Part shown: in pieces, positions 1 to 11,479 of the stretch | Layout of the letters: every line of letters begins with the position of its first letter | Position numbering within the stretch: position 1 is the stretch's first letter | Origin: Asterochloris sp. CNOR1 | Taxonomy: Eukaryota; Chlorophyta; Trebouxiophyceae; Trebouxiales; Trebouxiaceae | Assembly (NCBI GenBank): GCA_963969365.1 | Contig: OZ017746.1 | Coordinates: 1,612,001-1,676,000 of the forward strand | DNA: 64,000 nucleotides | Direction of reading: 5' to 3' | Program-made: the position numbers and the translations under genes | The notes under the pieces: model-generated | The model's input: the letters and a program-made list of their open reading frames with translations, nothing else | Databases searched by the model: none | Told to the model about the DNA's origin: nothing

Positions 1-3000
1 ATGTTGTCCCTGGGCCTTGGCCTTGGCTTGTAGCCCCACGCGTAGCGCTGCTGCTGAGGCATGGCAGGCGGGCTCTGCAGCCCGCCAGGTGCCACCTCGG
101 GTGCAGCAGCATCCCCGTTTGCCTCCCTCTGGCGCCACTCCTGCCGGGCAGCAGCAGCGTCAGACTCCTCCCAGCTCTCAGACCTCTGTGCTGGAGCGGG
201 TTGTCGCTGCCAGGTGTCAGCCGCGGCAAGTGTGGGGTCTCTCTGGGCAGCTGCCTGCCCCCAGGCCCCAGCTGGCTGAGGTATTTGCTCTGATCCCGTG
301 CCCCCGGCCACCTCAGCAGCAATAGGCCCCTGCGACATTACTGGCTGGGACGCAACGGCCCTGGCGCCAGCCTGCTGGTCAGCCTGTGGGCTGACAGTCA
401 GCATGCTGGCTTGTGACACCTTGGGTGGCGCCTTGCTGTACTTGGTGGCCACGTCCTTGAATGTCCCGGCCGGCAGGGCTTTCCAGGGGTTAGCCGCTGC
501 CACAGCGCCTGCCAAGGCAGCAGGCGAGGCCTGTGGCGCCTGCAGGCTGTTCAGGTGCGGCTCTTCAACAGGCTGCTGCCCCTGGTCGTGTCCTTCCTGC
601 TGCTGCTGCCAGGACTGTTGCCATGGCTGCGGCTTCTGCAGGGGCCACTCCGCAGGTTGCTGCTGGGGCTGCTGCTGCGGGAGACGTCTGGCTGGGGCCT
701 GCCGCTGCCCCTGTTGCGGCAGGTTCCAGTCGTCCCTGGCGGGGGCTTGCCGCTGCCGCTGCTGCGGCACTTTCCAGTCGTCCACAGCGCCCCGCCGGCC
801 AAAGCGCTGCCGCCGAGTGGGACTGCCCCAGGCATTGCTCTGGCTGTCAGCCGAGGCCTGCTGGTCCCCCCAAGCCTCTGCCCAGCCGCGCTCCCGCTCA
901 GGGCGCCCCTGCTGCTGCTGCTGGCGCTGTGAGGCGGCACGATCCGCCTCTTCTGAGTCCTCCCTGCCAGCTGCACCCTGGTGATGCCACTGGCTTGGGC
1001 CTGAGGGCCCTGCCTGCCGCTGCTGCTGCCAGCCAGACTGGTGCTGCTCTGCAGGGACTGGAAGCCGCTGCCAGTGGGGCTTGGCAGGCTGCTGCTGCGC
1101 CTGTGGTGCAGAGGCCCCGCCCGCTGGTCCCCGCTGCGCTGGCAATCTGCGAGAGCCTTGCCGCTGGTTGTGCGCGCCCCGGCTTGCCACAGACCCGGCG
1201 TCAGAGCGGCTGTCAAGGCTCTCTGGCGCTGAGGATCGCCCTGCACGTCGTAAAGGGAGTACTGCAGCCAGGCCCAGACCAAAGAAGGCAGCAGCAAAGC
1301 AAGCAGCAATGCCTCAGGGCCCCCAGCACTGGGTAGCCTGACTGACGCTTACCTGATAACTGTTCTGCAACTCCATAGCCCAGAACAAGGTCAATACTGC
1401 CAGATGCCAGGCTGGAGCAGTGCCCCCTTCAGCAAGCAAGGGTCAGCACCTGGCCACCCTGCGCCAAGCAAGCGCACCTTGAGCCCTGCCAGATCTCTGC
1501 CGCCTGGTGGTGATCCACCCTGAGGAGTCTGCTGAGCGACCCCTTGCTCTGATCTCACTGCCGTTATCCTCATCAGCCGCTCCAATGTCCTCTGCCCTGC
1601 GCCTCTCAGTCTCCTGGCAACACAGACCCACATATGTGAGTAGGCATGCCCTAGAATGAAGTGTGTATGCCCTGTTGCAGTTTGCGGGCTTCCAGACGCA
1701 GTGTGCACATCCATGACAACAGGCAGGTGCCTTTGCCCCAACTTCACATACCTGGTTGCCGGCGTATGCAAACCCGTACATGCTATTTGTGCCCAGCTCG
1801 GCGGGAGTGCTGACACGCCCACAGGACTGCACCTCTCAATGTTTGAGAGCATATTGCTGCCAACATGCTCACCTGCTGCGGCCGGCCACGGGGCTGCTGT
1901 ATCCTGCTGGGCGCGCTCCTGTCGCTGCCAGCCCCCGAGCTCTGGTCCGGGGAGTTCCTGGGCCAGGCATGGCTGGCAGACTGGCTGCCCTCCTCGTCAT
2001 CGGAAGTGGTGCCGGCCTCTTGGCCACTGATGTTGGACCCTGGCCCCTCCAGAGCCGCTTCAGAGCCTGCGTCACCTGCATTGAGACCCCCAGGGCACTG
2101 GCAGCTACCTCATGCCTTGCAACACTGAACACGGGGCAGTCTTGCAACACCAGCTGCTGCACTGCCTTGCACCACTGCAGCCTGCAGTTCAGGCCATGCC
2201 CTTACAGCCTGGTCATGTGGAGCAGCAGAACAGCTGCTGCATCAGCAATGGCGTGCAGCAAAGCGCTCACCAGAGCCATACAAGGCCTCCTCCATCTGCT
2301 GCTCGATCTGAGCCTCTGCAGCCTCAGCACTGGTGGCTGCTGCTCCAGAGCTCCTCTGCCCGTCCTGTGAGCCATTTTGCGTCTGAGCATGTCCTACACC
2401 CAGTAAGGACCCACCGTCACAGGATGTGCTGCATTCACTGTCATGCCTTGCCAGGGGGACAGGGTTGTACTGCTCAGGCAGTAATTGTCTCCTGAGAGTG
2501 CCAGCAGCTGCCCAGGTGTCGCCTGATGATACACTGCATGCACCCTGCTGCGCTCCATGCTGCTGTTCCACTCTGAGGCAGCCATTTGGGAGCAGCATGC
2601 CAGAAAAAGACTGCCGCTGCTGAATTCAGCTAAGAGCATCCTTTGCCAGCCCAGCCATAACAAGACTGATGCTGCTGGGTTCCGCAATGCAACTCCGGAG
2701 CATTCTTGGCCAGCCCAGATATCACCTACAATGCTGCAATCTAAACACAAGCAGTCCATTGTGCTCGTCTGCATGCAGACTGCCGCCAGCGTGTTACCTG
2801 ATGACGCAGGCATGCTGCCGTTGGCAGCAGCAGGCGACCCTCCAGCATGCCCATGGCGTCTCTTCTTCTGTTTCTTGCTCTTGGGCTTCCTCCCTTGTTG
2901 AGGATTGCTGTGGCCAGAGCCACCATGCGTCTTCATAGTACGCATGCTGTGTGCAGGCCCCTGCTGCTCAGGAGGACCTGCAGCAGTGGAAGACTCTGAA

Positions 3001-4886
3001 ACTGATGCAGTCACGTTGTCCTTGCCGACATGAAGTTGTGCAGCAAGGCACCAAGTCATGCTGCAGGGCTGCAGGCAAGCTGAGATGGATGCATCAAGGC
3101 ATTCACTGCATCAAACCCGTCTCTGCATGCGACCAGGCACATTGGTGTCCCGTCATGCGCGCCGCAGCCTCACAGGCAGCTGACCTGACTTGCTGACGGT
3201 ATCAACTGCAGGAAGCTTCTCCTGTTGCCCCCCTGCTGGTGCACCTGGTGCTGCCGTGGTTGCAGCCTCCGACACCCGTGCACCTGCTGGATCTGCAGAA
3301 AACAAGCCAAAGCCAGATGAGCTTCAGCAGCCCAGGCCAAATGCAGCTTATCAAGATGCCGGCGGGTGCAGATGTGGAGCTCACATGATGCATCACAGCG
3401 GCAAGTGTGCGCTACAGGAAGCGCAGGCCTGGCAACAGTCGTGACCTTGGGCATCTGCACCATTGCATTTGATGCAGGCTGCTGCCGCAATTGCAGCAAG
3501 CACTGACCTGACCCGCTCCTCTGCTTGCTGCTACCCCCTCCTGACTGCTGCTTAAATTCTGTTGTCTCAGCAGGGCACTTGCCGTCATCAAACAAGCTCT
3601 TGGCCACCAGGCAGAACCTGAGTGCGACACACTTGAGCCACGCTGGCTCGTCGACTATGTCAAAAACTGCTGAGAGGCGTTCCACTCCCTCCCCTGCAGC
3701 CATGCAGATGCAACAGGTGGGCTGCTGCAGCTTGGGGCCAGAGCACCTATGAAACAAGTACAGGTAGCTCCCGCTCCTCAGAATCAGCCAGGCTGGCCAA
3801 CACATGATGCTGGGTAGGGCAGGCAGCCAGGGGCCCAGCATGTGGGGACACTGGGTCTTGCACAGGGCACACTTTCGGTAAGGCGAAAGGCCTTACAGCA
3901 TGCGCAGCGGGTGTCACGCAAGAGGCACTCTGTGCCACATGGCTCACCAAACTCGAGTGCCAAATCCCCTTCCCTGATGTATTTGGAAAGCCTCTGGAGC
4001 CCTGCAACTGTCTGGCTTCCTGCTGGTTCTCCTCGCTTGCGCTGATGCTGCTGGATGTACAGCGCCTTCTGGAGGCTGTAGGAGGCCTGCTGGCCGCTGA
4101 ACTGGTAGCTGAACGGGAGAGCAAAGTTGCGACCCTGGCTCGTGCCAATCACAACTGCAGGGCAGCATGCACTTGCTCAATAGGCCCCCTGGCGAGGCAG
4201 TGTGACTTCACCATGCACAGCCACTGCCAGCCCCTGTCATTGTGCGCATGCAGCTGCCACATCAGCAATGCTGTCTGTGTCGGCCAGATGTTCCCGCCTG
4301 AAGTGCATGGCATGCTGAACTGCACCAGATGCAAGATGGCTACCCCGAGTTGTCACCTATACGGAAGGCTGAAGACCTGAAGGATGCGTCCACAGGCAGG
4401 TAGATGGGCTTAGCCTGGCTGCTTGACCAGGCGGGCGTCCAGGTGTCGTAGATGATGCTCAGCTCCTGGACGATGAGCTTGGGGCTGCTGTCCTGATCAC
4501 GCTCCTCTGCTGCAAGAGTGCTGCCCTCTGTATCAGTGTAGCTGGCCAGGCGCGGCGAGACCAGGCTGCCCAGGCAGCGGGAGTCCCTGAAGATGAGCGC
4601 CTGCAGGGAGAGGCACATGAGTGGGAAGCATGTCTGGAGGGGGACATGCCATGCAGGCGGCTGCAGGACAGGCAGGGGGTGGCCACAGAGGTGCAGGCAG
4701 CACCTTCCAGCTGCTGAGGTCTAGCAACAGCTGCTCCGCAGCGTTCTGTGCCTCGCTTGGACCCTCTCTGTTGGGGTCTGTCTCAGAAGCAGCTGAGAAG
4801 ACAAGCCTTGACTGGGGGCCAAGCTTGCGCTTGATTGCTTGGACAAGACTCTCAGAGGATTGCTCTTCACAAAGAGTCTCAGAGCC
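1..4886 (-). CDS. Unidentified multi-exon gene, Q/W/P-rich C-terminal part, 3' end outside window
   Basis: I do not recognise this gene. Reading down the minus strand, exons with good GT/AG borders are about 4704-4886, 4377-4600, 3897-4154, 3508-3746, 2798-3060, 2415-2522, 2271-2382, 1873-2075, 1478-1613, perhaps 1353-1396, and a long open exon 1-1261 that leaves the window. Early exons look globular: one has the Cys pair PCGTEC, another the segment WLKCVALRFCLVAKSLF. Around 2850 there is a basic patch (KPKSKKQKKRRHGH) that could be a nuclear localisation signal. Then come acidic linkers (TTSDDEEGS) and a roughly 400-residue low-complexity tail rich in Q, P, A and W with repeated QAPARDDWNLPQQ-like units. 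The CCCH and U-box genes elsewhere in the window do not resemble it. A weak likeness to the SANT and pre-CXC part of E(z) methyltransferases was considered but no CXC or SET domain is visible. The 5' start is unresolved, and two adjacent genes cannot be excluded. Confidence 0.5.
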
Positions 4887-5145
4887 CTGCAACACAATGC
4901 TTTGAAGGTGTGAATACAAAACGTGGCTTAATGCATAGGCCGAGCATTGGGCCCCCCCTCCCCCTCTAAGCATGTTACCTGACGTGGTCTGCTATGACTC
5001 TTCCGCGATTGCATCTGCTGCCATGAAAGATGGAGGCGCTCTCGAAGGAGTCAGATCCAGTCTGGGTTTCAATAAACTGCAAAAACATTACCAAACCGTT
5101 TCACTCACTGGTCCTGGGAACCTGTTGAGCTGCTGCTGCTGCCAT

Positions 5146-6139
5146 CTACTGTTGCTGCTGCTGCTTTGTCAAGAAAGTTCTCAAGCTATCCCTAAAGTCT
5201 CCTGTGCAAGTGGGCATCATGTGGCCGCCAGCATGAACAAAATTTTTCAGCTGAGCCTGGTCCCAATGTTGTGTCAATGCAGTGCTGCGCTCCAGAGGCA
5301 CCAGCTGATCACACTCTCCATGTATCACCAGAGACGGGACTGATATACAAGAGCCTTCAAGCCAGGAAGCGTATTCCAAGTCACGTGGCATGAATGCTCC
5401 AGCCTGCACACGCGCACTGACCATCACGACCACAAAGACATGCCAGCTGAACAGGCGACTGCTCCAGGCTTACCAAGATGGCAAATTTGAGGCCTAGGCT
5501 CATGCCTTGCCTCTGAGCATTGGCAAGGAGCAGAGCAGCCACGGTGGCACCCTGGCTGAAGCCTGCATAAAGAGGAGTGGCTTGCTCAGCAAGCAGAATT
5601 AGCTGCAGTAATATGCTAGGTGGGGCTGCCTGCTACCTCACCCAGGATCCCATCACAAGCTGGCTCTTGCTGAAGCCTCTCTTCCAAAATTGTGAGGGCA
5701 CCCTCTACTCCAGTGTACCGTGCTGCCTTAGAGGGCCTCATGCCTGGCGCTGTGTCCTGCGACAGCAGCACTATCGCTTGCACCCGCCAGCAGGGCAAAC
5801 ACCAGCAGTAATGCTCACTTTGAACTGCCACCAGGCTCTGCCTGCGGCAGCTGCACCCCCAGACTCGTGGACCTCCTCTTCACTGGCACTGTTCACCAGA
5901 TGTGGAGCATCGATGAAGTGAAAGTCAGCCTGGCTCTTCAGTGCCTTGCGCATCGAGCCAATCTTGGCTCTAAACGTCTGCAGGCAGACTAATGTCTCTG
6001 CACAAGGTGTCTCTCAGCCCATCACAGCGCTTGAGGTTTAGCTGTTCACAGTCACCTCAGCATTCTGCAGGTAGCCATGCAGGCAGAGGATCTGCAGCTT
6101 GGAGCTCTGGGAGACCTGCGTGGGGCTTTTGATGGCCAT
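5146..6139 (-). CDS. FSH1/OVCA2-type serine hydrolase
   Basis: Alpha/beta hydrolase of the FSH1 family, predicted soluble esterases with a Ser-Asp-His triad. Five exons join in frame: 6056-6139, 5819-5977, 5642-5756, 5474-5562 and 5146-5403. The protein starts MAIKSPTQVSQ, followed by the first-strand motif ILCLHGYLQNAE. Next are FHFIDAPHLV and RAWWQF, typical of the family. The nucleophile elbow GFSQGA is rebuilt exactly across the exon 3/4 border. The C-terminal exon carries VPSLVIHGECDQLVPLE with the acid residue and HAGGHMMP with the catalytic His. A short glutamine run precedes the TAG stop, and the length of about 230 residues is normal. The start at 6139 is supported by the strong first strand right after it. 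The gene is divergent from TAF10 with only about 95 bp between starts, so both probably share a promoter. The true substrate is unknown. Confidence 0.88.
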
Positions 6140-6233
6140 TTACTCAGGGAGAACAGGGGGAACAAAGTGGTCCTGGTCAAAGGTGTCCACTCGCCCAAAA
6201 ACCTAAAGCCATAATGGTCCCGAACGGCAGCAG
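6140..6233. promoter_or_regulatory. Short bidirectional promoter between FSH1-like gene and TAF10
   Basis: The two head-to-head start codons are separated by fewer than 100 bases, which must hold both 5' UTRs and core promoter signals unless an upstream exon exists. No clear TATA box is seen. The role is inferred only from gene layout. Confidence 0.4.
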
Positions 6234-6804
6234 ATGATAGATCCAGAGAGCCTCCAGCAATTCCTGGAGACCTTGCCAGATGTCACTCCAACGGTGTGGG
6301 ATGTTGTGTTTTACATGCAGCATAAGGCACCCCTGGCTGACCACTTTCTGCTGCAGGTGCCTGATGAGCTCACACAGCACTACCTCAAAGTGCATGGCTT
6401 CGACTGCTCAGACATCCGCATGTAAGGTTCCCAGGTGTCGCCCAGCCTGGCTTGCCGGTTGACTTGGCAGCTTCAACCTGTTGCTTATGTGCAGGGTGCG
6501 GCTGGTCTCCCTGGCTGCCCAGAAATTTGTTGCAGAGGTTACTCACGATGCTCTGCAACTGTGGAAGCAGCAGCGTCAGGCCCCACAGCAGAAATTGCGG
6601 GAGCAGGGCATCGATCCCAAGGATAGGCGGCCTGTGCTGAGCATGGAACATGTGGCCAACGCCCTGCAGGAGGTAGCCTCTGCTTTGCGCACCTTACTCA
6701 TGGGTATGCAACAAGAAGGCTGCAAGTCAGCATATGGGATGTTGCTGCTCAGGCCAGCATGTTCAACTATGACTCACGCCACAAGGCCACTACCTGTTCT
6801 TTAA
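6234..6804 (+). CDS. TAF10: TFIID/SAGA subunit TAF10
   Basis: Histone-fold subunit shared by TFIID and SAGA, acting in RNA polymerase II initiation in the nucleus. Exon 1 (6234-6421) encodes FLETLPDVTPTVWDVVFYM and YLKVHGFDCSDIRM, matching the first histone-fold helices. Compared with animal TAF10 (YTPTIPDAV...YYLNRAGF) there is an extra loop of about 15 residues (QHKAPLADHFLLQ) inside the fold. Exon 2 (6495-6672) encodes VRLVSLAAQKFVAEVTHDA and LSMEHVANALQE, the most conserved part of the family. A short last exon lies between about 6725 and 6804; its reading frame is not settled. The start at 6234 gives a very short N-terminus, so an upstream exon is possible. The family assignment is firm. 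Confidence 0.85.
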
Positions 6805-7091
6805 CAGGCCTGCCATGCTGCGCCGCTTAGTGGGCAGAGGACCTGAGGCTGGCAGGGGAGTTTTCACGGTGACTATGTTGTGCTGCAGTATGGGCTGGAT
6901 ACACAAAGGCCACCATATTTCGCCAACGAAACAACACTGGCAAACAGAAGTTAGCAGCAAGGATGCCTATTTCATCATGGACTCTGAAAGTTCAATTTGG
7001 AAAATGCACCAGTCCTGGCAACGGCTGCCTCCTTAGCAAATTAGTCATGTGGCCGGTTGTCAGATAGGCTGGTCTTTGGGCTCGGCAAACG
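6805..7091. other. Intergenic spacer
   Basis: Between the TAF10 stop and the MATE start. It must hold the TAF10 3' UTR and the MATE promoter. I see no repeat, RNA gene or convincing exon in it. Confidence 0.5.
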
Positions 7092-10000
7092 TTGGCTTCA
7101 CGTTGCCTAGACAATGTGGACCGCCTTGCACGTGTCCCTTCCACCTTTGATAACTCGTTGAGGGGGCAGAGGCCTGCCTCTTGTGCTGCTGCATCGCCTT
7201 TGCCAGCCATGCATGTGCAACGACCTGTCCAGGTCGGTCCTGGCTTCAAGGGCCACAGCTTGCACCTCAGGCTGCAAGTACACAACATTCAGGCGTTGTG
7301 TCGCCCTCTACATCTAGCAACACATCAGCAGAGAACCCAGCAGGGCCAGCATGCACTGCAATCCTCAGCCAATTGGGTCCTGGCCAGGCCACCGTCCAGC
7401 GTCAGCCAAAAGAGGCGCAGGCGGCAGGGCCTGCACCTGCAGGCTGTCAGCATCACGGCCCTTGGGCAGCCTGAGCCTCCCAAGAGCACAGCAGCTCCTG
7501 TCGACAGCCTCCTGCGCAGCAGGCATGACCGGGACATCCTGGGACTGGCTGTGCCAGCGCTGGCATCCATACTGCTGGACCCCCTGATGAGTGTGGTGGA
7601 CACAGGTACACTGCTGCTGTCGAACGCTGCCATGCTTAGACTGCACCACAGGGTGCCGTACATGGGTGGAGGAGAGGGCTTCACCTCCCTTGCTTCCCAC
7701 CTTGCTGCGCCAGGGGTCACCCCATCAGCACGTTTGGTAGATGCTTGGTGCCCTGTTGCATTGCCCAACATTTTCTGCTGGCCCCGCTGACACTCTCCTC
7801 TGCTGCTGCAGCACTTGTTGGGCGGCTGGGCTCTGCCCCGCTTGGCGCAGTCGGCGCCAGCACAATTTTGCACAACTTCTCGGGCTTTCTGTTCAGCTTT
7901 CTCATGGTGGTGACGACCCCCAGGGTTGCACGCGCTGTGGCCAATGCCGACCTGGCAGAGGTGGGCAAGACGAGGGATGCAGGACTGGCTGTCTGCTGCA
8001 TGTCATACTGTTGCCATGCCCTTGGCATGGGGCGCTGAGGAGCAGCTCATTGTCATCAAAGGTACTCCAGTCCTGTGAGTCGAGGGGGTGTGGCACCCCC
8101 CCACCTGTCCGCACAGTCCTTTTTTGTTTGCTGGTGCACCTCTACCAGACTCCTTCATTTTGACCTGCTTGTGATGCTGAGCCCCCTCTGCCTCTGTGCT
8201 GCAGGCATCTGTCATCACTGCTCAGGGCCTGTGGGTTGCTGTCATCTGTGGCTTGGGAGTGGCAACTGCAATGTGGGCTGGTGCCCCTTCTGCGATGGCA
8301 CGTGAGTGGTTTCCCTCCTGCCACAAACTGCAGCTGCCCTGCACCTCCTACAATGTTACGCTGCAATCTGCCTGCTTGCGCCCCATCCAAAGGTGCTTTT
8401 GCTGCTTGCGTTTGCACTTTGGAGTCTGCCAGCGCCAGTGGTCGCAGGCTGCAGCCTTCCATCGTGGTTGAAACCTTGTGCTCTCTGATGCCTCACCTTT
8501 GTTGGGGTCATGCCCGCGTGGTGACATTTCATCTTCAATTCTGCTGCCTGCAGGCATGGGCGCCAATACAGAAGTGCTACCTCTCGCAGTGTCATACTTG
8601 CGGTGTCGGGCGCTGGCCACTCCGGCAGCGCTGATGATGTATGTGGCCACAGGCAGCTTCAGGGGATTCAAGGACACCAAGTGAGCCCTGCCCACCAGCA
8701 GGCAGTAGAGTGTCAAGCGCCTTGGAGGCCTGGCAGCTCGCCAACACGCTGATGGTCCACCAGACTCAGGCGGCCATGCACTCAGCTACCACCTGTCACA
8801 GCTGCCTCCCCTTGTGGCACCATGGGGCACGCATGCAAAACTTTGTCAGCACCTCACACAGGCCTCACAGGCTGACGGGTTGCCTGCCAGCCTGCTACCC
8901 TGGAGGGCAAGCCTTACTCACCCTGCCAGCATCCCACCCCCTGCGAGCTCCCTCCACTGCGGTGCCCCTTGCTGCAGGACGCCCCTGCTGGCGGCCCTTG
9001 TCTCCAACATCCTCAACCTGGGCCTCGACTTTTTCTTCATGTTCCGGCTGGGCTGGGGGGTGGCAGGCGCGGCCCTGGCCACGTCTGCCTCCCAGTACCT
9101 GGCGCTGGGCGTCATGCTGTACATGCTGGTGCGCAAGGGCATGCTGCAGCCCAGGGACCTGAGGCAGGTGCCGGGATGGCGGGAGGTGCTGCCCCTGCTC
9201 AGAGTGAGTCCTGCAGGCAGTCTGACTTGAGGGAGCACCTAGCTGCCTCGGTATGCTCCTGGCCATACCCAGGGCGTGATCTGCGGGCCTGGCGTGACAT
9301 AGATGCCTTGGCCTCCAGGAGGTGCTGGCCACCGTGCAGGCACAATTGCTGCATGCGAGCCTGCATTTGGTGGCTGTCGTCTTTCCAGATCTGAGCTGCT
9401 GCTGTCAGCACTGTGCTCTTCAACGTGCCATGCTGCAGCCGTGCACGGGACTTGCACCACTATTTGCAACCTGACATGGGATTGAAGACAGCAGGCGGTC
9501 ACTCAAGCTTGTGTCTGTGCCCTGCAGAGCGGCTTGGCACTCTCCCTGCGCAATCTGTCATCCATGGTAGCAATTCTTTTTGCCACCACCACTGTCACAG
9601 GCCTGGGCACGGTGGCCATGGCTGGCCATGAGATTTTGAGGCAGATCTGGTGCGTCTCAATGCAACCCTTCAGCGCAATGCTTAAACTGACATGGGGCAG
9701 GACTACTGCCAGGCTGTGCTTATCTGCAGCCAGCTGCGCCTTGTGCTGCTCTTGACACTGGCCATGTGGGCATTACTTATCTGCCGCGCACCACCTCCTG
9801 TTGTCCTCTGGAGCCTTTCCTGTCGCGTGCTCACCCCGTGTGTTGGTGGCTGTGCAGGATCTTCAGCATCCAGGGTTTTGCAGCACTGGACATCGCGACT
9901 CAGACGCTGGTGGCCTCCTACTTGGGCCAGGTGAGGCATCACTGCTGCACCTCCATCAACACATGGCCAGCCTTCTGGTGTGTGCCTAGGTCATGCTGGC

Positions 10001-10953
10001 TGCCACAGCTTCTGAACTGATGCACAGCCTGCTGGTGTTGTGCCTGTGCCATGTGCAGCAACCGGTTCAATATAGATGGCAGTCTGCTGCTTCTGAGCCT
10101 GTGTCATTTGCCAGATCTTGGGCACTGGCAGCGCACAGTCCACCCCTCGTCAGTGCACATCCTCGACCTGCTGCACCGCGCTTGCCCCAGGTTCTGCAAG
10201 GATTGGTGCCTCGGCCTGCAGGACAACCGCATGATGGCTCGGCAGGTGCTGTGGCGGATTCTGCAGCTGGGGCTCGCTGTGGGCCTGGTGATGGCACTTG
10301 TCCTGTCAGTCTCCAAGTCGCTAATCCCCAGCCTGTTCTCCCAGGACCCTGGGGTCCACAAAATGGCGCTCAGCTGCATGCCCTTTCTGGCACTGTGCAT
10401 GGTGAGTAGGGGGGTCTGCTGGGGTTGCTGCTCCATTTCTGCCCACACCCTGTGAGACCCTGCAGATGGCCCTTGCATCTGCAACATGCTGAGCTGCTGT
10501 ACATAGAGTAACACATCTCTCCTCACCCTTTGGCTGCAGCCCTTTGACGCGATGGCTGCCATTTTCGACGGCGCACTGCTTGCAGCCCAGGACACAGCCT
10601 ACGTCGCGCGGGGCATGGTGATGGCTTCCAGTGCCACTGTAGCTGCCCTAGTGTTGACCCAGAGGCTCCAGCTGGTGCCGAGCTTGGTTGGCCTGGTTGG
10701 TGTGTGGGCCAGCCTGAAGCTGATCACAGCAGGCAGGATAATCACAGGCCTGGCTCGCCTGACATCCAGCAGGTCACCTTTCGTGGCCGCTGCTGATGGG
10801 CAGCAGCATGATCAACACAACAGAAGTGCTGATGAGGAGGGGCTGCTTGGCCTGGACTCACAGCAGACGGCAGACTCACAACAGACAATAATGATTCCTG
10901 AGCCACCGCAGCCGCTACAGGGGGAAGATCTCACCCCGCAGCCGGTGGGCTAA
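7092..10953 (+). CDS. MATE efflux transporter, plastid-type (DTX45/46-like)
   Basis: Multidrug and toxic compound extrusion transporter, a twelve-helix antiporter. Nine exons fit well: 7092-7605, 7812-7960, 8205-8301, 8554-8680, 8978-9203, 9528-9649, 9858-9930, 10222-10401 and 10540-10953. The first about 140 residues are Ser/Arg/Gln-rich and poor in acids, like a chloroplast transit peptide. Transport motifs follow: PLMSVVDTALVGRLGSAPLG, formed exactly across the exon 1/2 border, then LAVSYLRCRALATPAALMM, ATGSFRGFKDTK, ALVSNILNLGLDFFF, GVAGAALATSASQY and AMAAIFDGALLAAQDT. Hydrophobic stretches continue to about residue 560 and a polar tail (DEEGLLGLDSQQT) precedes the stop. In plants, relatives of this branch sit in the chloroplast envelope; the substrate cannot be read from sequence. 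The start at 7092 is the first ATG in the leader frame. Confidence 0.9.
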
Positions 10954-11400
10954 GTGTGCTGGCCTGCCAGTCTGCAGATACTGCAGATGCCCCATTGCCC
11001 CTTTGAACCCGGTCCCCCTGTGTTGAAAACCCAAGTCAATCAAAGCTTTCGTATGGGCATGCCCCCCCACACTGCCGCCCACATTTTCTAGCTGCACTGC
11101 AGAGTTTTGGCAGCAATACAACTCAATTCTTTGACTGGCAAGAGGTTTTTACAAAACTGAAATACAGAACTTGTTGTCTGGCATTTTAGCAATAGTTTTC
11201 TGTCTGAGTTCTATCATCTAAAATGTGCACTCCTCGAAGCAATGCTGAAAGCTGGGGCTGCTGTCTCGCATGGACAGAGTGGGGGATGACATGTTTTGCT
11301 TCGAACAATCAGTCCTGAGCAACAACTGATTCCCCTGACGGGCTCTGTACAAGCTTGGCAGGAAAAGGACGCTCCTCCATGAAATTGATCCTGCATCATG
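10954..11400. other. Convergent 3' region, no gene seen
   Basis: Holds the 3' ends of the MATE gene (+) and of the EDR2-like gene (-). I see no convincing coding exon, although the last few codons of the minus-strand gene may reach into it. Confidence 0.4.
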
Positions 11401-11479
11401 CACCCAAGAAGTTGACAGGGCCAAGGGTGACAGCTAGCCACTCCTTGGGAAGCATCAACTTGAGTTGCAGGCCTCACCT

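Noticed and set aside
298-1336. Long overlapping plus-strand ORFs rich in Cys, Ser and Ala
   Set aside because: They are antisense shadows of the Q/P/W-rich minus-strand exon; CAG/CTG-rich DNA keeps several frames open.
1656-2030. Plus-strand Cys-rich ORF (MKCVCPVAVCGLPDAVC and following) looking like an EGF-type or secreted domain
   Set aside because: It lies in an intron and exon zone of a better-supported minus-strand gene, has no exon chain or signal peptide, and one isolated Cys-rich stretch is weak evidence.
2415-4154. E(z)-type polycomb methyltransferase
   Set aside because: A few Cys pairs and a segment resemble SANT and pre-CXC regions, but no CXC Cys ladder or SET motifs follow in the window, and the sequence that follows is low complexity.
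5105-5165. CTG/CAG microsatellite expansion
   Set aside because: It is only a short Gln run at the C-terminus of the FSH1-like protein and its 3' flank; similar CAG clusters occur throughout the window.
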